From assembly GCA_902764705.1 (NCBI GenBank), contig CACWWZ010000004.1, positions 81,569-145,568 on the forward strand: DNA of 64,000 bases, read 5' to 3'. Below the pieces are notes generated by a model, which did no database searches, had not been told where the DNA came from, and saw only the letters and a list, made by a program, of their open reading frames with translations. Numbering within the stretch: the first letter of the stretch is position 1; every line of letters starts with the position of its first letter. Origin of the DNA: an uncultured Prevotellaceae bacterium. GTDB lineage: Bacteria > Bacteroidota > Bacteroidia > Bacteroidales > Bacteroidaceae. Below, one piece after another: positions 7,492 to 16,214 of this stretch. Made by a program: the position numbers and the translations under genes.

Positions 7492-9396
7492 ATGAGAGCA
7501 AAAATAATGATGTTGGTTGTGGCACTGATGATGGTGGCTGCCGCAAATGGGGAAAGCAAAAAGGTTACAGCAACTCTTAAGCATGTAACGGTGTTTACCA
7601 ATGGTGCCCAAGTAGAACGCACCCATAGCGCCAACCTATTGGCTGGAGAGCAGGTGATAACCTTTACCGGCCTCTCGCCCTATACCGACGTGAAGAGTAT
7701 GCAAATTAAGGCACGTGGAAAACTAACCGTGCTTGGAGTTAACTATCGAACCATACATCCTGATAGCTTACAGCGCATCAAGCAATTGCGTGAGGCTGAG
7801 AAACAAGTGAAGCTAACGGACGAAAAGGAGCGCGAACTGAAGGCACAGTTAGAGGTAGTAAACGCCCAGTTAGAACTGGTAAAAACAAATTGCTCTACGG
7901 GTAGTCGTACCGCAGTTACTCCATTGGCTAACATCAAGGAACTCAATAACTATTATGCCCAAGAAACACTTGAGTTGAAAAAGAAAGCCATCGCCATCGA
8001 CCAAGAACTTGCCAAGTTGGCTGAGATACACGAGAAACAGGAAAAAACAGTCGATTCAATAGCTCACCTCAAGCTGAAGTCTATCATAGAGGCCGAGCTC
8101 AAGTTGCAGGTGCCTCAAGCTGGCAAAGTGGAGTTCGACCTTACTTATTATGTAAAAAATGCGGGGTGGTATCCCACCTACGACCTCCGCTCTGATGGAC
8201 TTGGCCAGCCTCTACAACTATCCTATAAGGCTCACATATTCCAGAAAACCCAAGAAGAATGGAATAGCATACCTGTAACCCTCTCGTCAGCCAATCCCAG
8301 TCTTTCAAATATAGCCCCTGAGTTACGTACTTATTGGCTTAACTATGGTAAGCAAGCTCCTCGTTATGACAATGAACTAGGTACCGATGGTAGCGTGTCG
8401 GGTGTAGTACTCGATGAGCAGGGCGACCCCCTGATTGGATGTTCTGTTATGGTAGTTGGTACAAGTCTAGGTACTGTTACCGACTTCAACGGACGTTACA
8501 GCATCGCTCTACCTCGTGGCAAAAACCAGATTAAATTTGCTTATGTCGGATATTTGAGTCAGACATGCAGTGTTAACAACTCCACCCTGAATGTCAGGAT
8601 GAAGGAAGATGATACTGCATTGGAGGAAGTGGTCGTCGTTGGTTATGGTGTCAGCAAAAAAGGAAAGTCCAGTCGCAAACAGGAAGATGTCAGCAAGGCT
8701 CTTGAGGGAAAGGTTGCAGGACTTGCTGTCTCAAAGGATACGGAAATGCCCGAGAGCGATCTGATTGCCGTTAATGAGCAGAAGGCACAATTCGGCTACG
8801 AGTTCGACATCAAGCAGCCACTCACACTGTCCTCCGACGGCAAGACCACCACGACCGAGATTGCCCGCTATCAGTTGCCAGCCACCTATCAATATCTTGG
8901 CATCCCACGTGCTGATAAGGATGCATTCCTGGTGGCCGATGCCACCGATTGGCAACAACATAGTTTGCTCGAAGGCGAAGCCAATGTTTATTTCGAGAAC
9001 TCGTTTATTGGCAAGACCATACTTGACCCGACAGTGGCCAACGATACCTTACATTTCTCATTAGGCAGAGATAAGGGAATCCGCATTCAGCGCACCAAGG
9101 TGTCAGCCCGTTCTACCCGTCGCTTGTTGGCTTCAAGTCAAGAACAGAATATGACTTGGCGTATCACAGTTAAGAACACCCGCCAAGAAGCCGTTTCGCT
9201 CATCCTACAGGATCAGATTCCTGTATCAGAGAATTCCAACATTACCGTTACAACCGAGGAGCTCAGCGGTGGACAACTTGACAAGTCAACAGGTATCGTT
9301 GTGTGGCAGCTACAACTCCAACCCAACGAACAGCGTGAGTTCATCGTACAGTATCGCGTAAAATACCCCAAGAGCCGTAATCTGATTGTGGAATGA
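7492..9396 (+). CDS. DUF4139 (MuiA-like) secreted protein with inserted SusC-type N-terminal module
   Basis: 634 residues with a signal peptide (about 1-20). The N-terminal part (VTATLKHVTVFTNGAQVER) is the DUF4140 domain, followed by a coiled coil (about 95-200) and DUF4139 (YYVKNAGWYPTYDLRSDG). Between about residues 297 and 423 the DUF4139 domain is interrupted by a carboxypeptidase-regulatory-like beta-sandwich (SGVVLDEQGDPLIGCSVMVV, GTVTDFNGRYSI) ending in LEEVVVVGYG and a short plug-like stretch (SKALEGKVAGLAVSK), exactly the N-terminal architecture of SusC-family transporters. DUF4139 then resumes to the end (TWRITVKNTR, FIVQYRVKYPKS). Function unknown; probably periplasmic or surface-attached. 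Confidence 0.82.
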   Translation: MRAKIMMLVVALMMVAAANGESKKVTATLKHVTVFTNGAQVERTHSANLLAGEQVITFTGLSPYTDVKSMQIKARGKLTVLGVNYRTIHPDSLQRIKQLREAEKQVKLTDEKERELKAQLEVVNAQLELVKTNCSTGSRTAVTPLANIKELNNYYAQETLELKKKAIAIDQELAKLAEIHEKQEKTVDSIAHLKLKSIIEAELKLQVPQAGKVEFDLTYYVKNAGWYPTYDLRSDGLGQPLQLSYKAHIFQKTQEEWNSIPVTLSSANPSLSNIAPELRTYWLNYGKQAPRYDNELGTDGSVSGVVLDEQGDPLIGCSVMVVGTSLGTVTDFNGRYSIALPRGKNQIKFAYVGYLSQTCSVNNSTLNVRMKEDDTALEEVVVVGYGVSKKGKSSRKQEDVSKALEGKVAGLAVSKDTEMPESDLIAVNEQKAQFGYEFDIKQPLTLSSDGKTTTTEIARYQLPATYQYLGIPRADKDAFLVADATDWQQHSLLEGEANVYFENSFIGKTILDPTVANDTLHFSLGRDKGIRIQRTKVSARSTRRLLASSQEQNMTWRITVKNTRQEAVSLILQDQIPVSENSNITVTTEELSGGQLDKSTGIVVWQLQLQPNEQREFIVQYRVKYPKSRNLIVE

Positions 9397-9445
9397 TCAT
9401 AGGAACAGTTATCTTGACCCGTTTTAGAAAAACATATGAAACAAT

Positions 9446-9610
9446 ATGGCTCGCCTACAGCTATGTACTGACAATCGTCTCCTGCTGCTTACTCCTTGGA
9501 CTTATCAATATCGCCCAACCAATGAGGAGATCACCGTAGCACAATGCAAGGCCATGAACTGTATTGCTCAAGCCATTTGCCAGACCAAGGATGATTGGTG
9601 GAAGAAGTAA
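9446..9610 (+). CDS. Possible 54-aa open reading frame
   Basis: An ATG at 9446 opens 54 codons ending at TAA 9608-9610, in the gap between the DUF4139 gene and recO. The peptide begins MARLQLCTDNRLLLLTPWTY and ends CQTKDDWWKK. I do not recognise it, and there is no clear ribosome site or promoter; it may be the remnant of a longer gene. Confidence 0.25.
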   Translation: MARLQLCTDNRLLLLTPWTYQYRPTNEEITVAQCKAMNCIAQAICQTKDDWWKK

Positions 9611-9634
9611 TACTTAAATACCTATCAGCTATCA

Positions 9635-10363
9635 TTAATCAGCCCACAGTTCCTGTAAGACGCTGATGCTCTTGAGTTCTGGGAACTGGGGGATGTGGAG
9701 TTGATAGTAGTGAAGCAGGACGTCGACGATACGGTTACGATCCGCGTGATTGAGACGGTAGAGGTGCATTGTGGGGAAGTCCATGCGCATCAGCGTGTGG
9801 ATGCGGCGCGAGTCGTCGGGTTGCAGGAAATCGCGATGGGTGGGAACCAACAACGAGAAAGTGGCTGTGCGCAGGTCGAAGACACATCCATTGACATAGT
9901 CGTCGAGGTTAGGATAGAAACCCAGGAAGCGGCTCATTCGCATCAGAAAGGTCAGGTGGAAGTTGGCATACCCCTTCTCTGCTAAATCGAGCCATTGCAT
10001 AGCGTCGACAAGATAGGAGAACAAGGGTTCGTTCTGTTGTTCTGAGCGTAGGGCATGATACAGGAATTCGGCAATGAACAGCGAAAGTGCCAATTTCTCG
10101 GGCGAGAAAGGAATGGTGGCATAGGCAGATAACAGACGGGCATCTTTAAGCTTTTGCAGTTGCAGTCGTTGACGCAGGTCCACCTCTACTTCAAGTAATG
10201 TCATAGGTTGGAAGTATTGCTTCTTCAGTCGCGCCTTCTGGGTCTTGGGAATGGGCACGACACACGACAGCCGACCCGCCTCACGAGTAAACAAATCTAC
10301 GATGAGGCGCGTCTCTCCATACTTCAAAGAATGGAGCACAATGGCTTCCGTTTTCACTAACAT
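9635..10363 (-). CDS. recO: DNA repair protein RecO
   Basis: 242 residues from the ATG at 10363. The N-terminal OB fold (KTEAIVLHSLKYGETRLIVD, then LFTREAGRLSCVV) and the helical C-terminal half match RecO, which loads RecA onto SSB-coated DNA with RecR. The reading frame stays open to 10453, but the upstream part is the promoter repeat, so the family start at 10363 is preferred. The -7 box ends only 6 bases before this ATG, so the mRNA may be leaderless. Monocistronic, convergent with the DUF4139 region. Confidence 0.92.
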   Translation of the reverse strand: MLVKTEAIVLHSLKYGETRLIVDLFTREAGRLSCVVPIPKTQKARLKKQYFQPMTLLEVEVDLRQRLQLQKLKDARLLSAYATIPFSPEKLALSLFIAEFLYHALRSEQQNEPLFSYLVDAMQWLDLAEKGYANFHLTFLMRMSRFLGFYPNLDDYVNGCVFDLRTATFSLLVPTHRDFLQPDDSRRIHTLMRMDFPTMHLYRLNHADRNRIVDVLLHYYQLHIPQFPELKSISVLQELWAD

Positions 10364-10368
10364 CGCCC

Positions 10369-10450
10369 CAAAGGTACGAATAAGCGAGTAAAAAGCCAAA
10401 AGTTTTTGGTTTTTTCGAGCGAAAGTACTTTCGACGTAGTCAAAATTACA
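10369..10450 (-). repeat. Promoter-bearing dispersed repeat, copy 2
   Basis: Related over about 80 bases to 1391-1474. On the minus strand it carries TTTG (10400-10397), 20 bases, TACCTTTG (10376-10369), the recO promoter. Both copies have the same orientation relative to the downstream gene. Confidence 0.75.
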
Positions 10451-10487
10451 CAAAAATACGCAAATAATGCATTTTTTCCTGAGAAAA

Positions 10488-10519
10488 TTTGTCAGATTCG
10501 GAAAAAAGTAGTACCTTTG
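10488..10519 (+). promoter_or_regulatory. Promoter of tRNA-Glu and probably rpsT
   Basis: TTTG (10488-10491), 20 bases, TACCTTTG (10512-10519), 18 bases upstream of the mature tRNA 5' end. Confidence 0.75.
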
Positions 10520-10537
10520 CAGCCACTTTCACGGATT

Positions 10538-10612
10538 GGTCCCTTCGTCTATCGGTTAGGACGAGAGATTTTCATTCTCTAAAGAGGAGTTCGACTCTCC
10601 TAGGGACTACCA
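10538..10612 (+). tRNA. tRNA-Glu (anticodon TTC)
   Basis: Acceptor stem GGTCCCT/AGGGACT, anticodon stem AGAGA/TCTCT around loop TTTTCAT (anticodon TTC), T-arm AGGAG-TTCGACT-CTCCT, discriminator A and an encoded CCA (10610-10612). The whole cloverleaf can be folded by eye. Confidence 0.96.
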
Positions 10613-10753
10613 TTAAATCCGTCATCTGCACAGCCAAGTGCTACCCGCTGAGGGGACAAGGTGCCGGAGGGCTTCAAAACCCGCCCAGGGCAGTCCGACG
10701 AGACGCAAGACCCACAAGCTTTAAGTTAAACAATTAAAAAAACAAAAATTAAA
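10613..10753 (+). promoter_or_regulatory. GC-rich leader between tRNA-Glu and rpsT
   Basis: The spacer between the tRNA and rpsT is much richer in G and C than other intergenic DNA here up to about 10720, then turns A-rich with a Shine-Dalgarno-poor approach to the ATG. It has no promoter of its own, so rpsT is probably read from the tRNA promoter after processing. The GC-rich part may fold and could be where S20 feedback acts; this is inference. Confidence 0.4.
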
Positions 10754-11008
10754 ATGGCAAATCACAAGTCATCCCTGAAGAGAATTCGTCAGGACAAGAA
10801 GAAGGCAGAGCACAATCACTATTATGCCAAGACCATGCGTAACGCTGTTCGCAAGCTGCGCGCAACGACCAACAAGGAAGAGGCTGTAGCCCTGTACCCC
10901 AAGGTACAGAAAATGCTGGACAAGTTGGCTAAGACCAACATCATCCACAAGAACAAGGCCGCTAATCTGAAGTCAAGTCTTGCTCTGCACATTAGCAAGC
11001 TGGGATAA
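10754..11008 (+). CDS. rpsT: Small ribosomal subunit protein bS20
   Basis: 84 residues, normal for S20, rich in Lys/Arg and all-helical ([20 protein letters not shown] at the start, [19 protein letters not shown] at the end). It binds 16S rRNA early in 30S assembly. Follows tRNA-Glu and ends in a strong terminator at 11033-11067. Confidence 0.97.
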   Translation: MANHKSSLKRIRQDKKKAEHNHYYAKTMRNAVRKLRATTNKEEAVALYPKVQKMLDKLAKTNIIHKNKAANLKSSLALHISKLG

Positions 11009-11032
11009 TAATAACACATCCAAGCATAATTG

Positions 11033-11067
11033 CCGCACACTGGAAACAGCGTGCGGTTATTTTTTTA
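11033..11067 (+). terminator. Rho-independent terminator after rpsT
   Basis: Stem CCGCACaCTG/CAGcGTGCGG closed by a GAAA tetraloop (11033-11056), followed by TTATTTTTTT. Confidence 0.9.
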
Positions 11068-11146
11068 TAAAAAATAAACACTTTTCTTTCGTTTAAGTCT
11101 TGGAAAATTAGTACCTTTGCAAAAAATTTTGCGAAGATTATAAACA

Positions 11147-13012
11147 ATGTCAGAAGAACAGAACAAAGCAAGCAATTATTCCGCGAGTAACATTCAGGTA
11201 CTCGAAGGACTGGAAGCCGTGCGCAAACGCCCGGCGATGTATATCGGAGACATCAGCGAAAAGGGTCTCCACCACCTCGTCAACGAAACCGTCGACAACT
11301 CTATCGACGAGGCTATGGCAGGCTACTGCACACATATCGAGGTGACTATCAATGAAGATAATAGCATTACCGTTCAGGACAACGGACGCGGTATTCCCGT
11401 CGACGAACACGAGAAGATGCACAAGTCGGCCCTCGAGGTCGTTATGACTGTGCTGCACGCTGGTGGTAAGTTCGATAAGGGTTCGTACAAGGTGTCTGGC
11501 GGACTGCATGGTGTGGGCGTGAGCTGTGTGAATGCCCTGTCGACCCACATGCTGTCGCAGGTGTTCCGCAATGGGCACATCTACCAACAGGAATACGAGA
11601 AGGGCAAGCCCCTCTACGACGTGAAGATTGTGGGCGATACTGAGCTCACGGGTACTCGCCAGCAGTTCTGGCCCGACGGCAGTATTTTTACTACTACTGA
11701 GTATAAGTACGACATCATTGCCAAGCGTATGCGTGAACTGGCCTATTTGAATGCCGGCATCACCATCACGTTAAAGGATATGCGTCCAGACGAAGACGGC
11801 AATCTCAAGGAAGAAGTATTCCACGCCAAGGAAGGTCTGAAAGAGTTTGTGCGCTACGTGGATCGCCACCGTACTCACCTGTTTGACGATGTCATCTATC
11901 TGAAGACCGAGAAACAGGGTACCCCCATTGAGGTCGCAGTGATGTATAACACCGACTACAGCGAAAACATCCACTCTTACGTCAATAACATCAACACCAT
12001 CGAGGGTGGTACTCACCTGCAGGGTTTCCGTATGGCTCTGACGCGTACGCTGAAAAAATATGCCGACGAGGATCCCAACATCTCGAAACAGATTGAGAAA
12101 GCTAAGATTGAGCTGGCTGGCGATGACTTCCGCGAGGGTCTGACAGCCGTTATCTCTATCAAGGTGGCTGAGCCGCAGTTCGAGGGACAGACCAAGACGA
12201 AGTTGGGTAACAGCGAGGTCAGCGGTGCCGTACAGCAGGCTGTCGGTGAGGCACTGAGCAACTATCTGGAGGAACACCCGAAGGAGGCTAAGCAGATTTG
12301 CGAAAAGGTGGTGCTGGCTGCTACCGCTCGTATTGCTGCCCGTAAGGCCCGTGAGAGTGTACAGCGCAAGAACCCGATGACGGGTGGTGGTCTGCCTGGT
12401 AAGCTGGCTGACTGTTCAGAGAAAGACCCAAAGGTTTGCGAGATCTTCCTCGTCGAGGGTGACTCTGCCGGTGGTTCTGCCAAGCAGGGTCGTGACCGCC
12501 ACTTCCAGGCTATCCTGCCCCTGCGTGGTAAGATTCTGAATGTGGAGAAGGTACAGTGGCACCGCGTGTTCGAGGCAGAGTCCGTGATGAACATCATCCA
12601 GTCGATTGGTGTACGTTTCGGTGTAGACGGTGAGGGTGACCGCGAGGCCAATATTGACAAGCTGCGCTACGACAAGATTATCATCATGACCGATGCCGAC
12701 GTCGATGGTTCACACATCGACACGCTGATCATGACACTCTTCTACCGCTTTATGCCTCAGGTCATTCAGGGCGGACATCTCTATATCGCTACTCCCCCAC
12801 TCTACAAGTGCACCTATAAGAAGTTCTCAGAGTACAACCCAGAGCAGTTGTGGGAGACGACGATGAATCCTGAAAACCGCTTGCTAAAGCAAGTGACAAT
12901 TGAGAATGCCGCTGAGGCAGACGAGATATTCTCGATGCTCATGGGCGACGATGTCGAGCCGCGCCGACTATTCATCGAGAAAAACGCCACCTACGCAAAT
13001 ATCGACGCATAA
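11147..13012 (+). CDS. gyrB: DNA gyrase subunit B, lacking the conserved RYKGLGEM segment
   Basis: 621 residues; Bacteroidota GyrB is normally near 650. The GHKL ATPase (NETVDNSIDEAMAGY, DNGRGIPVD, GLHGVGVSCVNAL), transducer and TOPRIM motifs (EGDSAGGSAKQGRDR, PLRGKILNVEK, DADVDGSHI) are intact and the C-terminus is typical (FIEKNATYANIDA). However, IATPPLYKCTYKKFSEY passes directly into NPEQLWETTMNPENR near residue 562. In all GyrB/ParE proteins I know these are separated by about 30 residues ending in the near-invariant QRYKGLGEM. The junction is in frame. Either the allele is defective, a second gyrB exists, or the sequence is misassembled. A -7 box TACCTTTG lies at 11112-11119. Confidence 0.93.
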   Translation: MSEEQNKASNYSASNIQVLEGLEAVRKRPAMYIGDISEKGLHHLVNETVDNSIDEAMAGYCTHIEVTINEDNSITVQDNGRGIPVDEHEKMHKSALEVVMTVLHAGGKFDKGSYKVSGGLHGVGVSCVNALSTHMLSQVFRNGHIYQQEYEKGKPLYDVKIVGDTELTGTRQQFWPDGSIFTTTEYKYDIIAKRMRELAYLNAGITITLKDMRPDEDGNLKEEVFHAKEGLKEFVRYVDRHRTHLFDDVIYLKTEKQGTPIEVAVMYNTDYSENIHSYVNNINTIEGGTHLQGFRMALTRTLKKYADEDPNISKQIEKAKIELAGDDFREGLTAVISIKVAEPQFEGQTKTKLGNSEVSGAVQQAVGEALSNYLEEHPKEAKQICEKVVLAATARIAARKARESVQRKNPMTGGGLPGKLADCSEKDPKVCEIFLVEGDSAGGSAKQGRDRHFQAILPLRGKILNVEKVQWHRVFEAESVMNIIQSIGVRFGVDGEGDREANIDKLRYDKIIIMTDADVDGSHIDTLIMTLFYRFMPQVIQGGHLYIATPPLYKCTYKKFSEYNPEQLWETTMNPENRLLKQVTIENAAEADEIFSMLMGDDVEPRRLFIEKNATYANIDA

Positions 13013-13024
13013 AACAAAATTTCA

Positions 13025-13050
13025 TGGTGCCTGGCGAATGTCAGGCACCA
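13025..13050 (+). repeat. Hairpin in the miaB leader
   Basis: Perfect 9-bp inverted repeat TGGTGCCTG/CAGGCACCA with an 8-base loop, immediately before the miaB ATG at 13057. Related to the GGTGCCAGGCAC motif at 49878-49890. Confidence 0.7.
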
Positions 13051-13056
13051 ATCAGT

Positions 13057-14391
13057 ATGAAGAAACTCTATATCGAAACATACGGTTGCCAGATGAATGT
13101 GGCTGACTCAGAGGTTGTCGCCTCTGTGATGCAGATGGCTGGCTATGAACCGACTGAGAGCCTCGACGAGGCAGATGCTGTTTTTCTGAACACCTGTTCA
13201 GTTCGCGACAATGCTGAGCAGAAGATCTATCATCGCCTCGAGGCTCTTGACGCCCTACGCCGACAAAGAGCTAAAAGCCAAAAGCAAACAGCTAACAGCC
13301 TCATTATTGGTGTATTGGGTTGTATGGCAGAGCGCGTACAGCAAGACCTTTTGGACAACCACCACTGCGACCTCGTGGCAGGTCCTGACGCCTATCTTTC
13401 CCTACCCGACCTGATAGCACAGGCAGAGACGGGTCACAAGGCCATGAATATCGAGTTGTCTACCAGCGAGACCTATAAGGACGTGGTGCCACAACGCATC
13501 GGATTAGGCCATAAGATAGGCGGATTCGTCAGCATCATGCGAGGCTGCAATAATTTCTGCCATTATTGCATTGTGCCTTATACCCGAGGAAGAGAGCGCA
13601 GTCGCGATGTGGAGAGTATATTAAAAGAGGTACGCGATCTAAGAGACAGAGGATTTAAGGAAGTGACGCTACTGGGGCAGAATGTCAACAGCTATTCATG
13701 GAAAGAGCAAAACTCTTTCCCACAATTACTGCGTCGTGTGGCTGAAGAGGCCCCTGAGATGCGCATCCGCTTTACGACGTCACATCCCAAGGATATGAGC
13801 GACGAGACCTTACGGGTGATTGCCGAGATGCCTAATGTCTGCAAGCATATCCATCTGCCTGTGCAGAGCGGAAGCGACAGAATTCTGAAGCTGATGAACC
13901 GCAAGTACACCCGCGAGTGGTATCTGGGCCGTGTAGAGGCTATCCGAAGAATCATCCCTGACTGCGGACTTTCGACGGATATTTTCGTAGGCTATCACTC
14001 AGAAACAGAAGAAGACCACCAGCTGTCACTCTCGCTGATGCGTGAAGTGGGATACGATTCTGCATTTATGTTCAAATATTCCGAGCGACCAGGCACCTAT
14101 GCCTCGAAACACTTACCTGACGATGTGCCGGAAGAAGAGAAGATTCGCCGTCTGAACGAACTCATCGCTTTGCAGACAGACATCTCTGCCCAGCAGAACA
14201 AGAAGGACGAAGGCAAGGAATTCGATGTACTCGTCGAGGGATTCTCGAAGCGTTCGCGCGAGCAGCTCTGTGGACGAACAGAACAGAACAAGATGGTGGT
14301 ATTCCCCAAGGCTGGTCACCATATCGGTGAAATCGTCAGAGTAAGAATTACAGGAAGTACAAGTGCTACATTATTAGGAGAGAGCGTATGA
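13057..14391 (+). CDS. miaB: tRNA-2-methylthio-N6-dimethylallyladenosine synthase
   Basis: 444 residues from the ATG at 13057 (MKKLYIETYGCQMN is the family N-terminus; an in-frame ATG at 13024 would add 11 residues encoded by the hairpin). The methylthiotransferase domain has three cluster cysteines (YGCQMN, NTCSVRD, GVLGCMAER) and the radical-SAM motif CNNFCHYC (CxxxCxxC); a TRAM domain closes the protein. It methylthiolates i6A37 in tRNAs. The segment AKSQKQTANS before IIGVLGC is encoded by a heptanucleotide array and lengthens a loop. Its stop overlaps the next start by four bases. Confidence 0.95.
   Translation: MKKLYIETYGCQMNVADSEVVASVMQMAGYEPTESLDEADAVFLNTCSVRDNAEQKIYHRLEALDALRRQRAKSQKQTANSLIIGVLGCMAERVQQDLLDNHHCDLVAGPDAYLSLPDLIAQAETGHKAMNIELSTSETYKDVVPQRIGLGHKIGGFVSIMRGCNNFCHYCIVPYTRGRERSRDVESILKEVRDLRDRGFKEVTLLGQNVNSYSWKEQNSFPQLLRRVAEEAPEMRIRFTTSHPKDMSDETLRVIAEMPNVCKHIHLPVQSGSDRILKLMNRKYTREWYLGRVEAIRRIIPDCGLSTDIFVGYHSETEEDHQLSLSLMREVGYDSAFMFKYSERPGTYASKHLPDDVPEEEKIRRLNELIALQTDISAQQNKKDEGKEFDVLVEGFSKRSREQLCGRTEQNKMVVFPKAGHHIGEIVRVRITGSTSATLLGESV
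13270..13300 (+). repeat. Heptanucleotide array in miaB
   Basis: GCTAAAA, GCCAAAA, GCAAACA, GCTAACA and GCC: four 7-base units in frame, coding for a polar Lys/Gln/Ser loop next to the third cluster cysteine. Confidence 0.8.
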
Positions 14392-16214
14392 AGGAATTCC
14401 TGAATATCCTAAGGCGTTTCGTTCCGCCATACAAGAAATATCTGATATTGTCGATAGTCTTCAATATATTATCGGCCATACTTAATATTTTTTCTTTCGC
14501 AGCCTTGATTCCCATCCTGCAGATTCTCTTCCAGACCAGTGATGCAGAAACTGCCACCTGCCTGATGGCATGGGACTGGAGTAAGGTCCAGGAGGTACTA
14601 ATGAACAACATGAACTACTACGTTAACGGCCTTATCGCAGAATGGGGACAGACCACGACCCTGCTCTTCATCGGTTTGTTTCTGGCTGTGACGACCTTCC
14701 TAAAGACAGGTGTTTACTACCTAGCTGCCGTCAGCATTCTCCCAATTCGTACGGGTGTGGTTCGTGACATGCGTAACCAACTCTACCGAAAGATTACCTC
14801 ACTACCCATGGGGTTCTTCAGCGAAGAACGCAAAGGCGACATCATTGCCCGTATGAGTGGTGACGTAGACGAGGTGGAGCATTCCATCATGGCCAGTTTG
14901 GAAATGATGTTCAAGAATCCCATTCTCATCATCAGCTACTTCGCAGCCCTACTGTTCATTTCTTGGCAACTGACTCTCTTTACCCTAACCATCGTACCCA
15001 TCATGGGCTGGTTCATGGGTTGGGTCGGACGCAAGCTGAAACAGGACTCTATCAAGGCACAAGCCCTGTGGAGCGACACAATGAGCCAGGTAGAGGAAAC
15101 ACTCGGTGGTCTGCGCATCATCAAGGCCTTCATCGCTGAGGAAAAGATGAACCGCCGCTTTGACGCAGTAAACACAGCATATCGCACGAACCTCATGCGG
15201 GTATTATCGAGACAAGTGTTGGCCCATCCCATGAGCGAGTTTCTAGGAACCATCATGATTGTCATTGTGCTGTGGTTCGGTGGAGTGCTGGTACTAAACA
15301 ACCACTCTCTTTCTGGTCCTATCTTTATCTACTATATGGTGATGCTCTATTCCATCATCAATCCCCTGAAAGATTTCTCGAAGGCTGGCTATAGCATTCC
15401 CAAAGGACTGGCCTCGATGGAACGTATCGACAAAATTCTCATGGCAGAGAATACCATCAGGGAAGTGCCCAACCCCAAGCATATTGCTTCGTTCGAACAT
15501 CAGATAGAGTTCCGTAATGTATCGTTCAGATATGGGGAAGCATGGGTACTGAAGGACATCAATCTAGTTATCCCCAAAGGCAAGACCATTGCTCTTGTCG
15601 GACAATCGGGTAGTGGCAAGTCGACGATAGTAGACTTGATTCCTCGCTATTACGATGTACAGGAAGGAGAAGTGCTGATTGACGGCATCAACGTCAAAGA
15701 CCTTGGCATCCACGACCTACGTCAACTCATCGGTAATGTCAACCAGGAGGCCATCCTCTTCAATGACACCTTCCGCAACAACATTTCGTTTGGTGTTGAC
15801 AATGCCACCGACGAGCAGATTGTCGAGGCCGCAAAGATAGCCAATGCCTATGATTTCATCATGCAGTCGGAACAGCAGTTCGAGACCAATATTGGCGATC
15901 GTGGCGGACGTCTTTCTGGTGGTCAGCGCCAACGTGTCAGTATTGCCCGCGCCATTTTGAAAAATCCACCCATTCTCATTCTCGACGAAGCAACATCGGC
16001 TCTCGACACAGAAAGCGAGCGTTTGGTACAGGATGCTTTGGAGCGACTGATGAAGACACGCACGACGGTAGCTATCGCCCATAGGCTAAGCACCATCAAG
16101 AATGCCGACGAAATCTGCGTGCTCCATGAAGGACGCATCGTAGAGCGTGGCACACACGAGGAACTATTGAATATTGACGGCTATTACAAGAAACTCCATG
16201 AGATGCAGAGTTAA
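14388..16214 (+). CDS. ABC exporter, MsbA/lipid-flippase type
   Basis: 608 residues, the half-transporter layout: six membrane helices (about 1-330) then an ATPase domain with Walker A GQSGSGKST, Q-loop, signature LSGGQRQRVSIARAI, Walker B ILILDEATSALD and switch His in IAHRLST. MsbA-like proteins flip lipid-linked products across the inner membrane as homodimers. Here it overlaps miaB by four bases and is followed by LtaS-like enzymes and glycosyltransferases, which suggests a lipid or LOS-precursor substrate. Substrate not provable from sequence. Confidence 0.88.
   Translation: MKEFLNILRRFVPPYKKYLILSIVFNILSAILNIFSFAALIPILQILFQTSDAETATCLMAWDWSKVQEVLMNNMNYYVNGLIAEWGQTTTLLFIGLFLAVTTFLKTGVYYLAAVSILPIRTGVVRDMRNQLYRKITSLPMGFFSEERKGDIIARMSGDVDEVEHSIMASLEMMFKNPILIISYFAALLFISWQLTLFTLTIVPIMGWFMGWVGRKLKQDSIKAQALWSDTMSQVEETLGGLRIIKAFIAEEKMNRRFDAVNTAYRTNLMRVLSRQVLAHPMSEFLGTIMIVIVLWFGGVLVLNNHSLSGPIFIYYMVMLYSIINPLKDFSKAGYSIPKGLASMERIDKILMAENTIREVPNPKHIASFEHQIEFRNVSFRYGEAWVLKDINLVIPKGKTIALVGQSGSGKSTIVDLIPRYYDVQEGEVLIDGINVKDLGIHDLRQLIGNVNQEAILFNDTFRNNISFGVDNATDEQIVEAAKIANAYDFIMQSEQQFETNIGDRGGRLSGGQRQRVSIARAILKNPPILILDEATSALDTESERLVQDALERLMKTRTTVAIAHRLSTIKNADEICVLHEGRIVERGTHEELLNIDGYYKKLHEMQS

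Noticed and set aside
10364-10453. Longer RecO start at 10453
   Set aside because: The added residues are encoded by the promoter repeat shared with the aroQ upstream region and include the -7 box.
10489-10737. 82-codon frame between recO and rpsT
   Set aside because: It runs through the tRNA-Glu gene and its promoter, so it cannot be a real protein gene.
13024-13056. miaB start at 13024
   Set aside because: The 11 extra residues are encoded by a perfect hairpin and absent from the family; the ATG at 13057 gives the standard MKKLYIETYGCQMN start.
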